The position numbers and the translations under genes were made by a program. From positions 10,259,341 through 10,323,340 of the forward strand of contig NW_026089624.1 in the NCBI RefSeq assembly GCF_024586455.1: a stretch of DNA of 64,000 nt, in the 5' to 3' direction. How positions within the stretch are numbered: position 1 is the first letter of the stretch; each line of letters starts with the position of its first letter. The stretch is from Bactrocera neohumeralis. Taxonomy: Eukaryota > Arthropoda > Insecta > Diptera > Tephritidae. Below the pieces are notes generated by a model. It was not told the DNA's origin and did no database searches. It worked only from the letters and a program-made list of their open reading frames with translations. Below, piece by piece: positions 21,775-32,325 of the stretch.

Positions 21775-22131
21775 ATCGTTTCTGACCACTCCCAAGTGAA
21801 TGGCGATCAGAGAACTTTCCTCACTTTCGTGAACTTCTACACATGACTCCATCCTCCAGTTTGCGTAAATATTATAAGCCGATGATTTAAAATTATGTGG
21901 TAGATCTGAATCGTCAGAATCTATTATGGCGTCATGAGCTGCTTGGAGACGAGTCCAAAAATTTTGAAGTTTTTGGCTTTTTATTTCTAATAACGATTCC
22001 GGGTTATCTTGAATCGGTGAACCGGAAAACCTAGTGCAGTATCTTAATAAACTGTCACTTTCTGAAATAAATTTAGCAACCTGTATTGAGCGTGTAGCTC
22101 CAGTTGTATTTTGATTTTTGTTGTTGTTCAT
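21775..22131 (-). pseudogene. BEL/Pao-like gag N terminus, cut by RTE copy C
   Basis: Starts at ATG 22129-22131 with an Asn/Gln-rich leader, then 'FISESDSLLRYCTRFSGSP', 'QNFWTRLQAAHDAIIDSDDS' and 'LPHNFKSSAYNIYANWR', a layout matching the helical N-terminal gag segment of BEL/Pao elements ('FW..L...HD.I...D...LP..FKSSAY'). The frame is replaced at 21774 by the 5' end of RTE copy C. It lies in the opposite orientation to the gag at 19.15 kb, so the two are either separate insertions or a rearranged element. No LTR is confirmed in the AT-rich sequence upstream. Confidence 0.6.
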
Positions 22132-22139
22132 TATTTTTA

Positions 22140-22828
22140 CTGTGTTGTAACATATCTGTCTATATGAATTAAATTTTTCTCAGTGTAAACCGAAAGTTAT
22201 TTCGTATGAAACAGATTCCTTATTTTTTATTATTACGGTTTCTTATTTACTTGCAGTTAAAATATTTTATTTACGTATATTTTATTATGAAAATATGTTT
22301 TATTTATTTATTCCGATTGTAATTTGTAAGTTCTTAATGTAATTATTAAGAACCGCGCCGTAGTTTATGTTTCTTATGTCGGAAGGTTTAGTAATTAGTT
22401 ACACCCTAATACGTGGAATTGTATGTTCATTCCTACTACTTATGTTTTTTGGAATTAAGAGATCGTTAGAGGGATCAATTCACTTTTTGTATGTAATCCT
22501 GCTGTCCTCCTTGGTGTGGTTGTGTTCAGAAATTTATGTATATTTTGTGAAAATGATTTTTTTTGTATACGTTTCAATAAACGTATTCTGTGAGTTTTAT
22601 TTTATCGTTCCGTTTAGATATTTACGGAAAATTCCGTAAACTTTTTATGAAACTTAATTAAAATTTATATTTTTAATAATTTGTAAGGTATAAAATTACA
22701 GGCAGATTCTATGCCGTGTATATACATATTAGGGTGTTTTTTGTTTGAATCTCATCATGAAATATATATAAACATATATGAATACGCTCACTTGGTTACT
22801 TCAAGGGCTTTGTAGGTGTATATACATA
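22140..22828. other. AT-rich sequence; possible BEL LTR or leader, unproven
   Basis: Very AT-rich. A 90-codon plus-strand frame at 22367-22639 is hydrophobic only because the DNA is T-rich, so I do not call it a gene. If the gag at 21775-22131 belongs to a BEL element, its LTR should lie here, but I could not identify paired LTR ends. Confidence 0.35.
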
Positions 22829-22832
22829 TTAA

Positions 22833-24363
22833 AGTGGGCCATAAAAAGTTTTATTTTTTTTTCTTAGTTACCATGAAAATCTCATCCAACATGACTAAAA
22901 ACAAGTTCTCATTTCTATTTAATTAATTCATAAAAGAAATTCATGCAATCTTGTCATGCTGAACTTAATTGCTAATTTTCATTACTATTTTTGTATTATT
23001 ATTATTGTATAGTAATTATCGATCTTAGCGACACCTATATGGCAATATAAATAAATATTATTCAAGCTTACATGAAGTTTGTATTTTTCTCGTTAAAATT
23101 TATTTGAAAGCTTGGTACACTGCTCCATCTGCGATTCTGGCACCATACAATGACCTGACCTTCATGCAAGACTTAGTTGTGTATAAAACTGTGAACAGCT
23201 CCGTATCAACAGCAGCTTGTTCAAAAATGAAAAATCACCTGTGGTATTTGAGTGAACAGTTGGCCATTATTTCTCTTTTTGATGATAATGTGCCTCTACC
23301 CATAAAACAAAAAATGATTCAAGCATTGAATAAAAAATAAATAAACACTGATCCAAAAAAAAAAAAAATTCAAATTGAGCCAGGAAATTCAGACCAATTC
23401 TTATCAGTAAATCTGAGTGACTTTATTTCGAAAAAGTCAATGACTATATTTCAAACATTCGATTTACCTACTGACTTCATTGACAAAAATGTGGAATCTT
23501 GGTCAAGGGATGAAAGCTATCAAGAGAATCAGACATTTTTTAAGCGTCTCAGCGTGGTCAATAATGCAGCAGAAAGATTTGTTGGTTCAATAGAGGAGTA
23601 CAACAAATGTCTTATTAAAAATGAAGAACAATTGCAATATTTATTGCAAGTTGTTAAAAATCACCGACAAAAATTTCCCGATTGTAAGAAAAAGACTTTA
23701 GTTTAATTTTGAAGTAATCAATATGTAAGAGATGTGAAATAAAAAATTACTGAAAATGGCTCTTATTAATTTACATTTCCTGAGGACACATTATTTCTTC
23801 AGGCAACGATTAATGTTTCTAAGTCATCACTCACACAGAGAAGAGTTCAAAGTTTTTGTTTAAATTAAGTACTTAAAAAATTAATTTTATTAAACGATTA
23901 TCGATATTTTGTGAAAATTCTATGGTTACATCGCTAAACACTCGATAAGTTTTACGAAAAATATGATTTGTTATGTTTATTAGCCATCAATTTGTAATAT
24001 AAGATGAAAAATTGTGGAAATCATTTTTTATAATTTTTTGTTGGACTTTAACTACGAATAACTTTGAATGAGTTGACTCAGCCAAAAAATGTTCTAGACC
24101 TTTTTTGTAGATCGGTAAATTTCCTATAAGAATAAGTGTTGATTATCGCTTACAAATTATTTGTTTGTGTACATTAAAAATCCAAACAAAAAGAACAAAA
24201 TTTCCTGTGTTATTTATATGGGAAATCGAAAATGTCGATGAGGCACCTCTTAATATTAATATTAAGAGCTCAGGTTTTACCAGAACTTGTTTTTAGTCAT
24301 GTCGGGTGAGATTTTCATGGTAACTAAGAAAAAAAATAAAATAAAAACTTTTTTTGGCCCACC
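22833..24363 (+). mobile_element. TTAA-inserting DNA transposon with about 80-bp terminal inverted repeats
   Basis: The left end (AGTGGGCCATAAAAAG...) and right end (...CTTTTTTTGGCCCACC) are inverted repeats sharing about 80 bp, including 'CATGAAAATCTCA' and 'TGACTAAAAACAAGTTCT', and each is preceded or followed by TTAA (22829-22832 and 24364-24367). TTAA duplication is known for piggyBac, Kolobok and Sola3. The ends do not begin with the CCC of piggyBac, and the protein remnant is not piggyBac-like, so the superfamily is left open. Confidence 0.8.
23104..23706 (+). pseudogene. transposase remnant of the TTAA element, family unknown
   Basis: Two segments, 23104-23340 and 23440-23706, separated by a stop and an A-run. 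The first contains 'DLTFMQDLVVYKTVNSSVS' and 'HLWYLSEQLAIISLFDD'. The second contains 'SVVNNAAERFVGSIEEYNK', 'NEEQLQYLLQVVKNHRQKFP' and a basic end. The pattern 'VVNxAAER....I..YN...KxEEQ.Q.LLQVV..HR..FPD' recurs in uncharacterised insect proteins that I associate with transposons, but I cannot name the superfamily. Only the C-terminal part remains; most of the catalytic domain is missing. A function in transposition is inferred from its position between terminal inverted repeats. Confidence 0.55.
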
Positions 24364-24499
24364 TTAATACATATGTATAGTATGTATGTGCATATTAATG
24401 CCCTCTGCGTTTTGTTCCTTTCTCCACTCCATTTCTCCTTAAGATTTGTAGCCGCTTACAGGTTCACCTTCTATTTTTGTTGTTTAATATTTGTAGCTT

Positions 24500-24610
24500 T
24501 TGTAGCTGTAGTTGTTCGTGCCCGATTGTTTTATTTTTGGGTATATTTTATTGTTTATGCGCTTTTAGATTTCGCGCCCGATTTATGTTTTGTTTTTAGG
24601 TTTCGAGCGT
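24500..24610. repeat. left copy of a diverged repeat pair flanking the 24.6-27.4 kb element
   Basis: Contains 'CGCCCGATTTATGTTTTG' and upstream T-rich sequence that aligns with 27484-27558 ('CGCACCCAATTTATGTTTTC'). Both copies have the same orientation. Because the two lie on opposite sides of a transposon, they could be an old duplication or worn LTR-like sequence. 24368-24499 holds nothing else recognisable. Confidence 0.4.
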
Positions 24611-24623
24611 CCGATTGCCTATA

Positions 24624-27405
24624 TGGTGCATTCCACGGTTACGTACAGACAAGTTCAACTAATTTTAAGGTTTATATTACATATAGCACTTAATTGTTTT
24701 ATCAGATATACTTATATATTTTTTTCTCTAATTTAATCGATTATGTGCTAGTCTTTAATAGTGCGAAGAAACATTTAAAAAAAGTCATGAAATACCGAAG
24801 AAAAATGCAAACAACCCACGTCACGTACGGGCCACATCAAGTCAACCAACATTCGAAATCGTTATAGTTTTATTCAGACTTCAGCGAATATGTTACAGGT
24901 ACACAAAAAGGAAATTATAACTAAGAATCAAGCTTGCTACTAGCGAAAAAAATATTAATTAAAACACATATTTCTAATTCAAAAACATTTTTTTATATTT
25001 GTCACGTACAGACAAGTCGCGTCACGTACGTTACATAGTTCAACTTAAATCTATAATATATGTAAACATCAATATGTAAATACAGTTTTGTCTTGGGAAA
25101 GGCAATGTTTTCTGCACTCCACAACATTCTCAACAGTTTTAATAAAATGGAAGTTGGAAATTCCAGTTATCGCTTTGGCATTGTCCTACGGCGATGCACT
25201 TTAAATCCTTTCATAAATTTCAGAGGATGGCACATAAATCACACGGGTTTTTGTGACTAATTGAGAAGCTAAATCAGAAAAGTCCTTGGCTAACAACAAC
25301 ATGTTCATTTTGGCTCATCATTTTCTCTCTTACAAGTCTTTTGATATTTCCGCCAACTCCGTCTATCACACCTTTTCCATGCGATGTAGCAAAATATTTC
25401 CAATAAAAGGGCCTTTTGTACTTTTCGCTCAACATTGATGTTAGTTTAACCATATAACGGTTCTTAAATTCCGATGAAGGGCCGTCACTCCAAATAATTT
25501 CTGCTGAAGGTAAGTCTTCATTTTCTTTATGCATCAAGTCAAACAACTTAGTTATGAAAACAAAAACTGTATCCTTGTCTTTCGAATTTGCATCTGAGCA
25601 TATAAGATATGTTTGGCAATTGCCTTTGTAAAAACTTGCAGCAGTAAATAAAAGAACACTTGTTCGTGACCAGAGTGCGCTTTGAACTTCATTCTGGTAT
25701 TCACAGCCAAAAGACATCGCAAAATCAACTTGAAGGATTCGCACATTTTCATTGCATTGGTCTTTTTGAAATTCACCGGCTTGAACTAGTTTTAAATTAA
25801 CATGCTTCATCATAATATGGATAGAATCAATCAATTTTTCTCTAAGTTCACCTGAACTTGTTTCGTGGTTTACTAAACGTAGTTTATTTTCTGAGTTTTT
25901 TTCCCATTCTTTCCATACACAGATTGTACTTAAACCCATAGAAATTATTATTTTTTTGCCATCAGAACAAGTATCACATTCATTTTTCCAGCACTTCGAA
26001 TCCAAAGAAGGATCACATAAAATCATAGTCCACCAGTCGTTACAATAATTTTGTTTCAAACCTTTCAATTTGAACATAAAATTTTCATGAGTTAAACATT
26101 TGCACTGGTCTGAAGGTGTGTCTTTTATTAGCAAAACGTTTTTCGGTCTTAGACTACAAAATTTTGAAAATCCAATTTCGATATTAGGAAAAAATTCTTT
26201 AAAAATGCAAAAGGCTTCTCGTAGGTACAAAGTCAAATATTGCTTTTGACACTTCTTCTTAATGCCGTTTTCCCAAACAACGATGAAATCATTTGCGCCT
26301 GGGCAGGTATACACAATATCTGGACGATAGTAAAATGCTATCACATCGTCATAACGTGTATCGTCGCCTGATGTGCTAATGTTTGGGCTTTCTGCTAGAG
26401 CAATGTCCATTTTACGCGCTAGTTCTGTAAAAACCACTTTTTTCTTTCTTGGTGATTGAGGCAGTGCTTTTAGAGCCTTTTGAACAGCTTTAGACAAAGT
26501 CTGTTTCGACTTGTACGGAGATTCAGTACTTACAGGAGATTTAAGTTCATCCCGCTTTTTTGCCCTTTGCAATATCTTCTTATCCCTTTCCTTAAGTAAA
26601 ATTGCGTTTAACTCGCCTTGAGAAAGATTTTCTGCTTTTCGTTTACGAAGCTCACGCAATCTTTTTGTCTCATTAGCGGTAAAGTTTGGATCTTTCTCTT
26701 TTTTCTTTTCTCGAAATTTTCGCATGCAGCTAGCACTGGTTGATGGTTGCTGGTCGCTCATTTTTGCGTTATTGAGATTTGCAGTACAAAAAAGGGCTTT
26801 GTTTATTACAAACGCCAGTAAAAGTTGAAGATGTCAGATAACTTATTCTTTGGCGTCACGTGCAGACACTTTATTATCACCAAGAATATACATATGTATT
26901 GTAAGCAAAGCGATTTCAAACAGAATTGTTTCACCAGTTTTTAGACCGCTAAGAGTTAGCTGTTAACAGAAAAATTCAATTTGTACAGTCGACTTGTTTT
27001 ATAATTATTAATAGAAAAAGGAATTAAGCGTCACGTATGGGACATCGAAACTTACCTTTCCGTTATGATTAATTTCTTATCAAAAAACACTTAACCAAAA
27101 AAATTAGTATGCAGTTGAATACAGCGGACCATTCACTATAACTAAGAACAGAAATCTAGTTTCTCCTGATAAACAATAGCGGTAGCGACCTCGCAAAAAT
27201 TTGTGTTAAGACTAATGAAAAAATCCGACTTGTTGTTACTCTCAATAAATAACGGTATTTACATAAAATGAGACATAGGTACTCACTACATTTTTTGTAA
27301 ATTATTTTAGATGAGAACATAATCTCACTATGTACTTGCAATAATATATAAAAAATGCATATTTGTAAAACAGTTCAGAGTTCCACTTTTTCATGGAATG
27401 CACCG
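24624..27405 (-). mobile_element. DNA transposon with near-intact transposase and subterminal repeats, superfamily uncertain (possibly Sola-like)
   Basis: Short inverted ends (T/C)GGTGCATTCCA at 24624 and 27405 are flanked by TATA on both sides (24620-24623 and 27406-27409), compatible with a 4-bp TSD. Inside each end lie copies of GTCACGTAC/GTCACGTGC: at 24639, 24820, 25001 and 25021 on the left, and 26855 and 27030 on the right, often extended as 'GTCACGTACAGACAAG'. Such subterminal clusters are typical transposase-binding sites. One minus-strand gene occupies the interior. A 4-bp TSD would fit Sola elements, but this classification is from memory and tentative. Confidence 0.7.
25201..26761 (-). 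CDS. putative transposase, 495 codons, single C-terminal frameshift
   Basis: Open from ATG 26759-26761 for 495 codons to a TGA at 25274. It has a Lys/Arg/Glu-rich N terminus (residues 1-80, probably DNA-binding or nuclear-targeting), a Ser/Lys-rich linker, a Cys-containing middle ('SDQCKCLTHENFMF', 'CWKNECDTCSDGKK'), and a C-terminal core with 'LQVDFAMSFGCEYQNEVQS' (Asp346), 'IIWSDGPSSEFKNRYM' (Asp426) and 'ATSHGKGVIDGVGG' (Asp467). I read the three aspartates as a candidate RNase H-fold catalytic triad. A one-base shift near 25288 restores 'AKDFSDLASQLVTKTR' to a stop at 25201, so the true C terminus is about 25 residues longer. The family is widespread in insects from memory, but its name is uncertain. 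Confidence 0.7.
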
Positions 27406-27409
27406 TATA

Positions 27410-28545
27410 TGTTTTTTTTTCATTTTCTGACCTCTTTACTTTTTGTTATTTATGTATTATTTGTGTCTTTGTTTTACTGATCACGCCCGTTTGTTTCGTT
27501 TATTTGTTTGTGTTATTGTTTGGGTGCTTTTACTTTTCGCACCCAATTTATGTTTTCTGAAAGTATATAAACACGAATGTTGACGTGCGAATTATGTAGA
27601 CGATTTGTGTTGAACCTGCTCAGGGGTTCATCCTTTATGTTGAGTGGGTTGATGTAAAGGTGTGGTGAGTTGTGTTGTGTGGGAATGTATGAGTATGGTG
27701 TCATCGGATGTGGTGTATTGTGCACAGTTGTCTTAAGATGAGCTAGTTTTTTCAGGTAGAGTGGTTGGATGCTAAACTCATTTAAACAACAACAATGCAT
27801 AAATTTAAATAAGGACGAGGTGAAGAGAAGGTCTTTCAGGCGAGACATTATCACCTATGAAAACGAAATGGCGGGAGGGATGGTAAGTCAGATGGAGTCG
27901 GTAGAAATCTGCCGACAGGAACCGAAGGTAGGACGGAAGCTCTAAAATTATCAGATGAACCTCTGCTAAGTTAATTGGGACTCGGGAGCTCTAGCAAATG
28001 CTAAAGACCTTATGAAGAACCATTTGTCGGCAGCTAAAGAGCTGAAGTCAGATAATCGGCTAGCTGCCAAGATTTCGGAGTGCCACGGTGACAAGCAGGC
28101 TAAGCAGCATGCTGGTACACTTGAGTAGGCCAATAAGGGGTTAAGCGACGCGAGCGTAGGAATGTGGGGTCAAACGAGCATCAATCGTCGTTTAAGTGGC
28201 AGAGGTCGTAGGTGGAGGAACTATTCCACGGCAAGAAGCCACGGGTGGATGCGACAGCGATGTTTAGCGGAATCGCTAGACTTACTAGTTTTGTAGAACT
28301 TGGCATGTACGACCACTGCATGGGGGATGGGGTCATCTCCCCTGAGGAATGGAAGTGAGTAGCGGCTGCTATTTCCGTTGTTTTTGTGAAGGAGGTCGCG
28401 GGAGATTCCGGGACACCGCCAAGATCCGAAAATGCTGGTGGCATCGCGGTGAGCACGAGAAGCGAATCATCAGTTGACGGATTCTTCTTCAGTCTTCAGT
28501 GCTTGTTCGAGGACGTTCGGAAATAAACTTAATGTTTTTCTTTTG
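27410..28545. other. repeat copy and degenerate coding-like sequence, family unknown
   Basis: 27484-27558 is the right partner of the repeat at 24500-24610. 27560-27850 is T/G-rich without coding signal. 27856-28200 on the plus strand reads 'MENEMAGGMVSQMESVEICR' and later 'AKDLMKNHLSAAKELKSDNR', 'KISECHGDKQAKQHAG', with stops; it looks like a decayed ORF of a retroelement, but I do not recognise it. Base composition is clearly more GC-rich (27850-28480) than the surroundings. Confidence 0.3.
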
Positions 28546-28547
28546 TA

Positions 28548-29527
28548 TCGGGTGATTTTTTAAGAGCTTGATAACTTTTTTAAAAAAAAAAAACGCATAA
28601 AATTTGCAAAATCTCATCGGTTCTTTATTTGAAACGTTAGATTGGTTCATGACATTTACTTTTTGAAGATAATTTCATTTAAATGTTGACCGCGGCTGCG
28701 TCTTAGGTGGTCCATTCGGAAAGTCCAATTTTGGGCATCTTTTTCGAGCATTTCGGCCGGAATAGCCCGAATTTCTTCGGAAATGTTGTCTTCCAAAGCT
28801 GGAATAGTTGCTGGCTATTTCTGTAGACTTTAGACTTGACGTAGCCCCACAAAAAATAGTCTAAAGGCGTTAAATCGCATGATCTTGGTGGCCAAGTTAC
28901 GGGTCCATTTCTTGAGATGAATTGTTCTCCGAAGTTTTCCCTCAAAATGGCCATAGAATCGCGAGCTGTGTGGCATGTAGCGCCATCTTGTTGAAACCAC
29001 ATGTCAACCAAGTTCAGTTCTTCCATTTTTGGCAACAAAAAGTTTGTTAGCATCGAACGATAGCGATCGCCATTCACCGTAACGTTGCGTCCAACAGCAT
29101 CTTTGAAAAAATACGGTCCAATGATTCCACCAGCGTACAAACCACACCAAACAGTGCATTTTTCGGGATGCATGGGCAGTTGGCCACCAAGATCATGCGA
29201 TTTAACGCCTTTAGACTATTTTTTGTGAGGCTACGTCAAGTCTAAAGTCTACAGAAATAAGCCAGCAACTATTCCAGCTTTGGAAGACAACATTTCCGAA
29301 GAAATTCGGGCTATTCCGGCCGAAATGCTCGAAAAAGTTGCCCAAAATTGGACTTTCCGAATGGACCACCTAATACGCAGCCGCGGTCAACATTTAAATG
29401 AAATTATCTTCAAAAAGTAAATGTCATGAACCAATCTAACGTTTCAAATAAAGAACCGATGAGATTTTGCAAATTTTATGCGTTTTTTTTTAAAAAAAAG
29501 TAATCAAGCTCTTAAAAAATCACCCGA
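28548..29527 (-). mobile_element. mariner (DD41D-type) rearranged into two 348-bp inverted arms
   Basis: 28548-28895 and 29180-29527 are reverse complements of each other over 348 bp with few differences, joined by a 284-bp unique centre. Both outer ends are TCGGGTGATTTTTTAAGAG and sit between TA dinucleotides (28546-28547 and 29528-29529). Each arm contains the terminal repeat, the 3' UTR and the C-terminal transposase codons, so the normal 5' half has been replaced by an inverted copy of the 3' half. The shared TA TSD shows it moved in this form or was rearranged after insertion. Confidence 0.92.
28703..29173 (-). pseudogene. mariner-type transposase C-terminal half (D2 and D3 only)
   Basis: Minus strand from 29173: 'KCTVWCGLYAGGIIGPYFF', 'MWFQQDGATCHTARDS' (second catalytic Asp), 'WPPRSCDLTPLDYFLWGYVK' (third Asp). 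Counting from the Asp in QQDGA to the Asp in PLDYF leaves 41 residues, the DD41D spacing described for the rosa family first named from the fruit fly Ceratitis rosa. The first catalytic Asp and the DNA-binding domain are missing. The frame runs out at 28703 after 'VYRNSQQLFQ'. It is non-functional. Confidence 0.85.
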
Positions 29528-29529
29528 TA

Positions 29530-31345
29530 CAATAAACGTACAGATTGGGATACTACTAAATATGACTCTATATTAAATACAGACCAATTGGAATCCGAAA
29601 TTTTACATTTTACAACAAGTATGCAACACGCAACTTGGGAAAGGACACCGGAATTAAGGAAAATTGCTGTAAACTCTCAATATCCCAATGATATAAGAGA
29701 AATAATTAAACTAAAGAGAAAGCTACGATGTAAGTGCATCGTTGCCCAGCAGATAAATATATTTTAAATAAAGTTGCTAAAGATGTTATTCCGAAAATTA
29801 AGAGGTTTACACGTGAAAGTTTCGCAAAATATCTTCGGTCCCTTACCAATGGAAGAAATTCCGACTACTCTTTTTAGAAAAGCGGAAAAAGATAACAAAC
29901 ACCAGAAACTTAAGTATGTCCCATTAAAATAAGAGCTGATAGTTGGGCCAGAGCCCAACAACGGGCTCAGTAAAGTGGAAGTACATATTCTCCTTATATG
30001 AAACACACGTAGATTATCCCACTGATTCTAGTCCAGAAATCGAAGAAGTCTCAAGACGTAGAAGCAGTGAGCTAAGTGAGAAAATCAAAAATATGGCAGA
30101 ACAAAAAATCCTCTGGTTACGACTTGATTACTGGCGAGGTCCTAAAACAGCTTCCTCCAATAAGTATAGTAAAAATTACCAACATTATTAACGCGGCTTT
30201 TCATCTTAAATACGTGCCAACTTATTGGAAAATTGCTGAAGTAATCATGTTTCAGAAGCTAGAAAAACCATGATATGATATATCTTCTTACTGGCCCATA
30301 TCACTTCTATCGATAATATCGAAGCTTTTTGAGAAAATTCTTATAAAACGTCTCTATAAAATCATAGAATGAAAAACCGTAATTCTAGCGCATCAGTTTG
30401 GGTTTCGAGCCAACCATTCTACGATTGATAAAATCCACAGGATGGCACACATTATTGAAAATGCATTTCTCTTCTACCGTGTTTTTGGATGTTGTAAAAG
30501 CGTTCGATACAGTTTGTCACAAAGCACTGCTTTCGAAACTGAAACTGATTTTACCAAAACAGCATTATGACATCATGTAATCGTATTTATCAGATCGCAG
30601 GAGATAGTATACAACAGCCATATTTGCGGATGATACCTCGAAGTTTGAAAAAGAGTCTACTACTGATCTCCAAAAAGCTGTAAATAAAGTACCACAATGG
30701 GCAAAAAAAAGACAGATACAACTGAATGAACACATTGTTTTCACATAACACGAAATACAGCACTTACCAATTTTCATAAACGGTGCACGAATACCGTACT
30801 TTAACTCCGCTAAATACTTTGGAATGACGCTTGAATCTAAGCTACGGTGGAAAGTTCACGTAAAAAACAAACGGAAGGAGATTGACATGCAACTCAAAGC
30901 TATTAATTTCTAAGAAATTAGGCTTGAGTTACTTACTAGTTACTTATCTACAAACAAATACTCAGTCCGATCTGGAGCTATGGTGCACAACTCTGGTAAT
31001 GTACTATCGCAAATGATACGAAAGTCATACAACAATCTCAAAACAAAGTACTAAGACTAATTGCAAAAACGCCTTGGTATTGTAGATGTGCTGATATAGA
31101 GCGAGATCTAGGTTTAAACTCGATTATTGCAGAAATATTAAAAATTTCAGTAGCACCAAGTGCAAGATTGCTAGAGCATCGTAACGAAGAAGTAGCCATG
31201 TCAACTTCTAGAGAGACTCAAACGCGATCTTTTAATTATAATAGTTTTGTTATTTTGTAATTATACGTTTAATCACATTCAAGTTACTTGTTAGTCCTTT
31301 CTTTTATCTAAACTAGTTGCAATGTATTAATTAAATAAAATAAAA
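29530..31345 (+). pseudogene. Jockey-clade retrotransposon 3, highly decayed ORF2
   Basis: Discontinuous frames follow the Jockey order: 'STMQHATWERTP'-like region (29580-29660), 'KSSGYDLITGEVLKQLPPIS' (30095), 'PTYWKIAEVIMFQKLEKP' (30215), 'SYWPISLLSIISKLFEKIL' (30285), 'HQFGFRANHSTIDKIHRM' (30392), 'VFLDVVKAFDTVCHKALL' (motif A, 30480), 'TTAIFADDTSKFEKES' (catalytic box, Phe variant, 30615), 'PYFNSAKYFGMTLESKLRW' (30795). Motif B is lost at about 30590. Stops occur throughout. The 3' end is probably the A-rich run near 31335. It is the oldest-looking of the three Jockey copies. Confidence 0.75.
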
Positions 31346-32325
31346 AATTTTCAGAAACGAAGATGCCGTTAACGCTATGCAGGAAAGTAGTGCCTGCCAA
31401 CTTTGGCTCTCAGTCTATATGCCGCATAGCGACGAGGTAGACCCACCTCCGGATTTGCAGAGAAAAGCCCTGGCAGGAGTTCTTTGAAGAAGAACCGGTA
31501 TTATAATTAGCTGAGATGCCAGCTCACACCTTCTGATACTTTTTGATTTTATATGCAATGAAATCTTTCTCTTTGCAATAGTGTAAGCGCCCTTATCTTT
31601 GTGACAGTAAGCAGGGCCGAGGTTCTTCATGTATCGTTGGCTTCTAGGGATATTTTTACTGTGATCTCGGAATGGAAAATTCTGGACGATTATCCCTTAT
31701 CTGATCACAGATACAAAAGCTTGTGGCTGGACGATATGCGCTCAAAAGGTTTAACTTATAGAAATTTTGGGAATATAATTTGGGAGCCATATTGGAGCCC
31801 GATCAGCTCTTCCAACTGCGTCTGACAGGCACTTGATCTTATCCGAGGGAACGATTAATGATCTCCTCGAGGTCTTCAGTTCTGCGTCTAGGGTTACTCT
31901 TGAAAACTTCTGTCCTCTAAAAACTCAAAAAAGATATAACTAACTATGTATATTAGGGTATCTAAGAAATGATGATGGTGGATGGGCCGTGAGCAGCGAG
32001 GAGTTGTTGAGGCTAGTCCTATTATCTCACTTTCGTTTAAAACTTTTAATGTCCCAATCGTATTATAACGGCGATACTGCAGCGGACGTTGAAGGTGGCA
32101 TGCATCTGGCTGACCTCAATCTACGTGAACTGCGTTAGATGTGCCATGGCCGCTAAGAGCTCTCACATCGCTGCCAAGGTTTTCAGCCCCATTAGCCTAT
32201 CCTCGTTGTTATTAAGAACTTTAGAGAGACTCACGAATTTGTACGTTAGAATCGGAAAGTATGCGGTGGAATCGAACCTCATGCGCGAAGACTTCCCCAC
32301 TACTCTAATCTCTACTCTACTCTAA
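31346..32325 (+). pseudogene. LOA/I-group retrotransposon fragment (endonuclease end joined to RT start)
   Basis: 31370-31480 reads 'NAMQESSACQLWLSVYMPHS' and 'VDPPPDLQRKALAG', as in the middle of the APE endonuclease. 31601-31760 reads 'EVLHVSLASRDIFTVISEW' and 'YPLSDHRYKSL' (the end of the endonuclease with the SDH motif). 32145-32280 reads 'KSSHIAAKVFSPISLSSLLL' and 'LERLTNLYVR' (RT motif 1-2). Similar wording to the elements at 39.8-47.6 and 50.9-53.4 kb places it in the same broad group. Deletions and stops make it inactive. Confidence 0.6.

Noticed and set aside
22367..22639. Hydrophobic 90-codon frame that looks like a membrane protein
   Set aside because: Hydrophobicity follows from T-rich codons; there is no charge pattern, start context or homology wording to support a gene.
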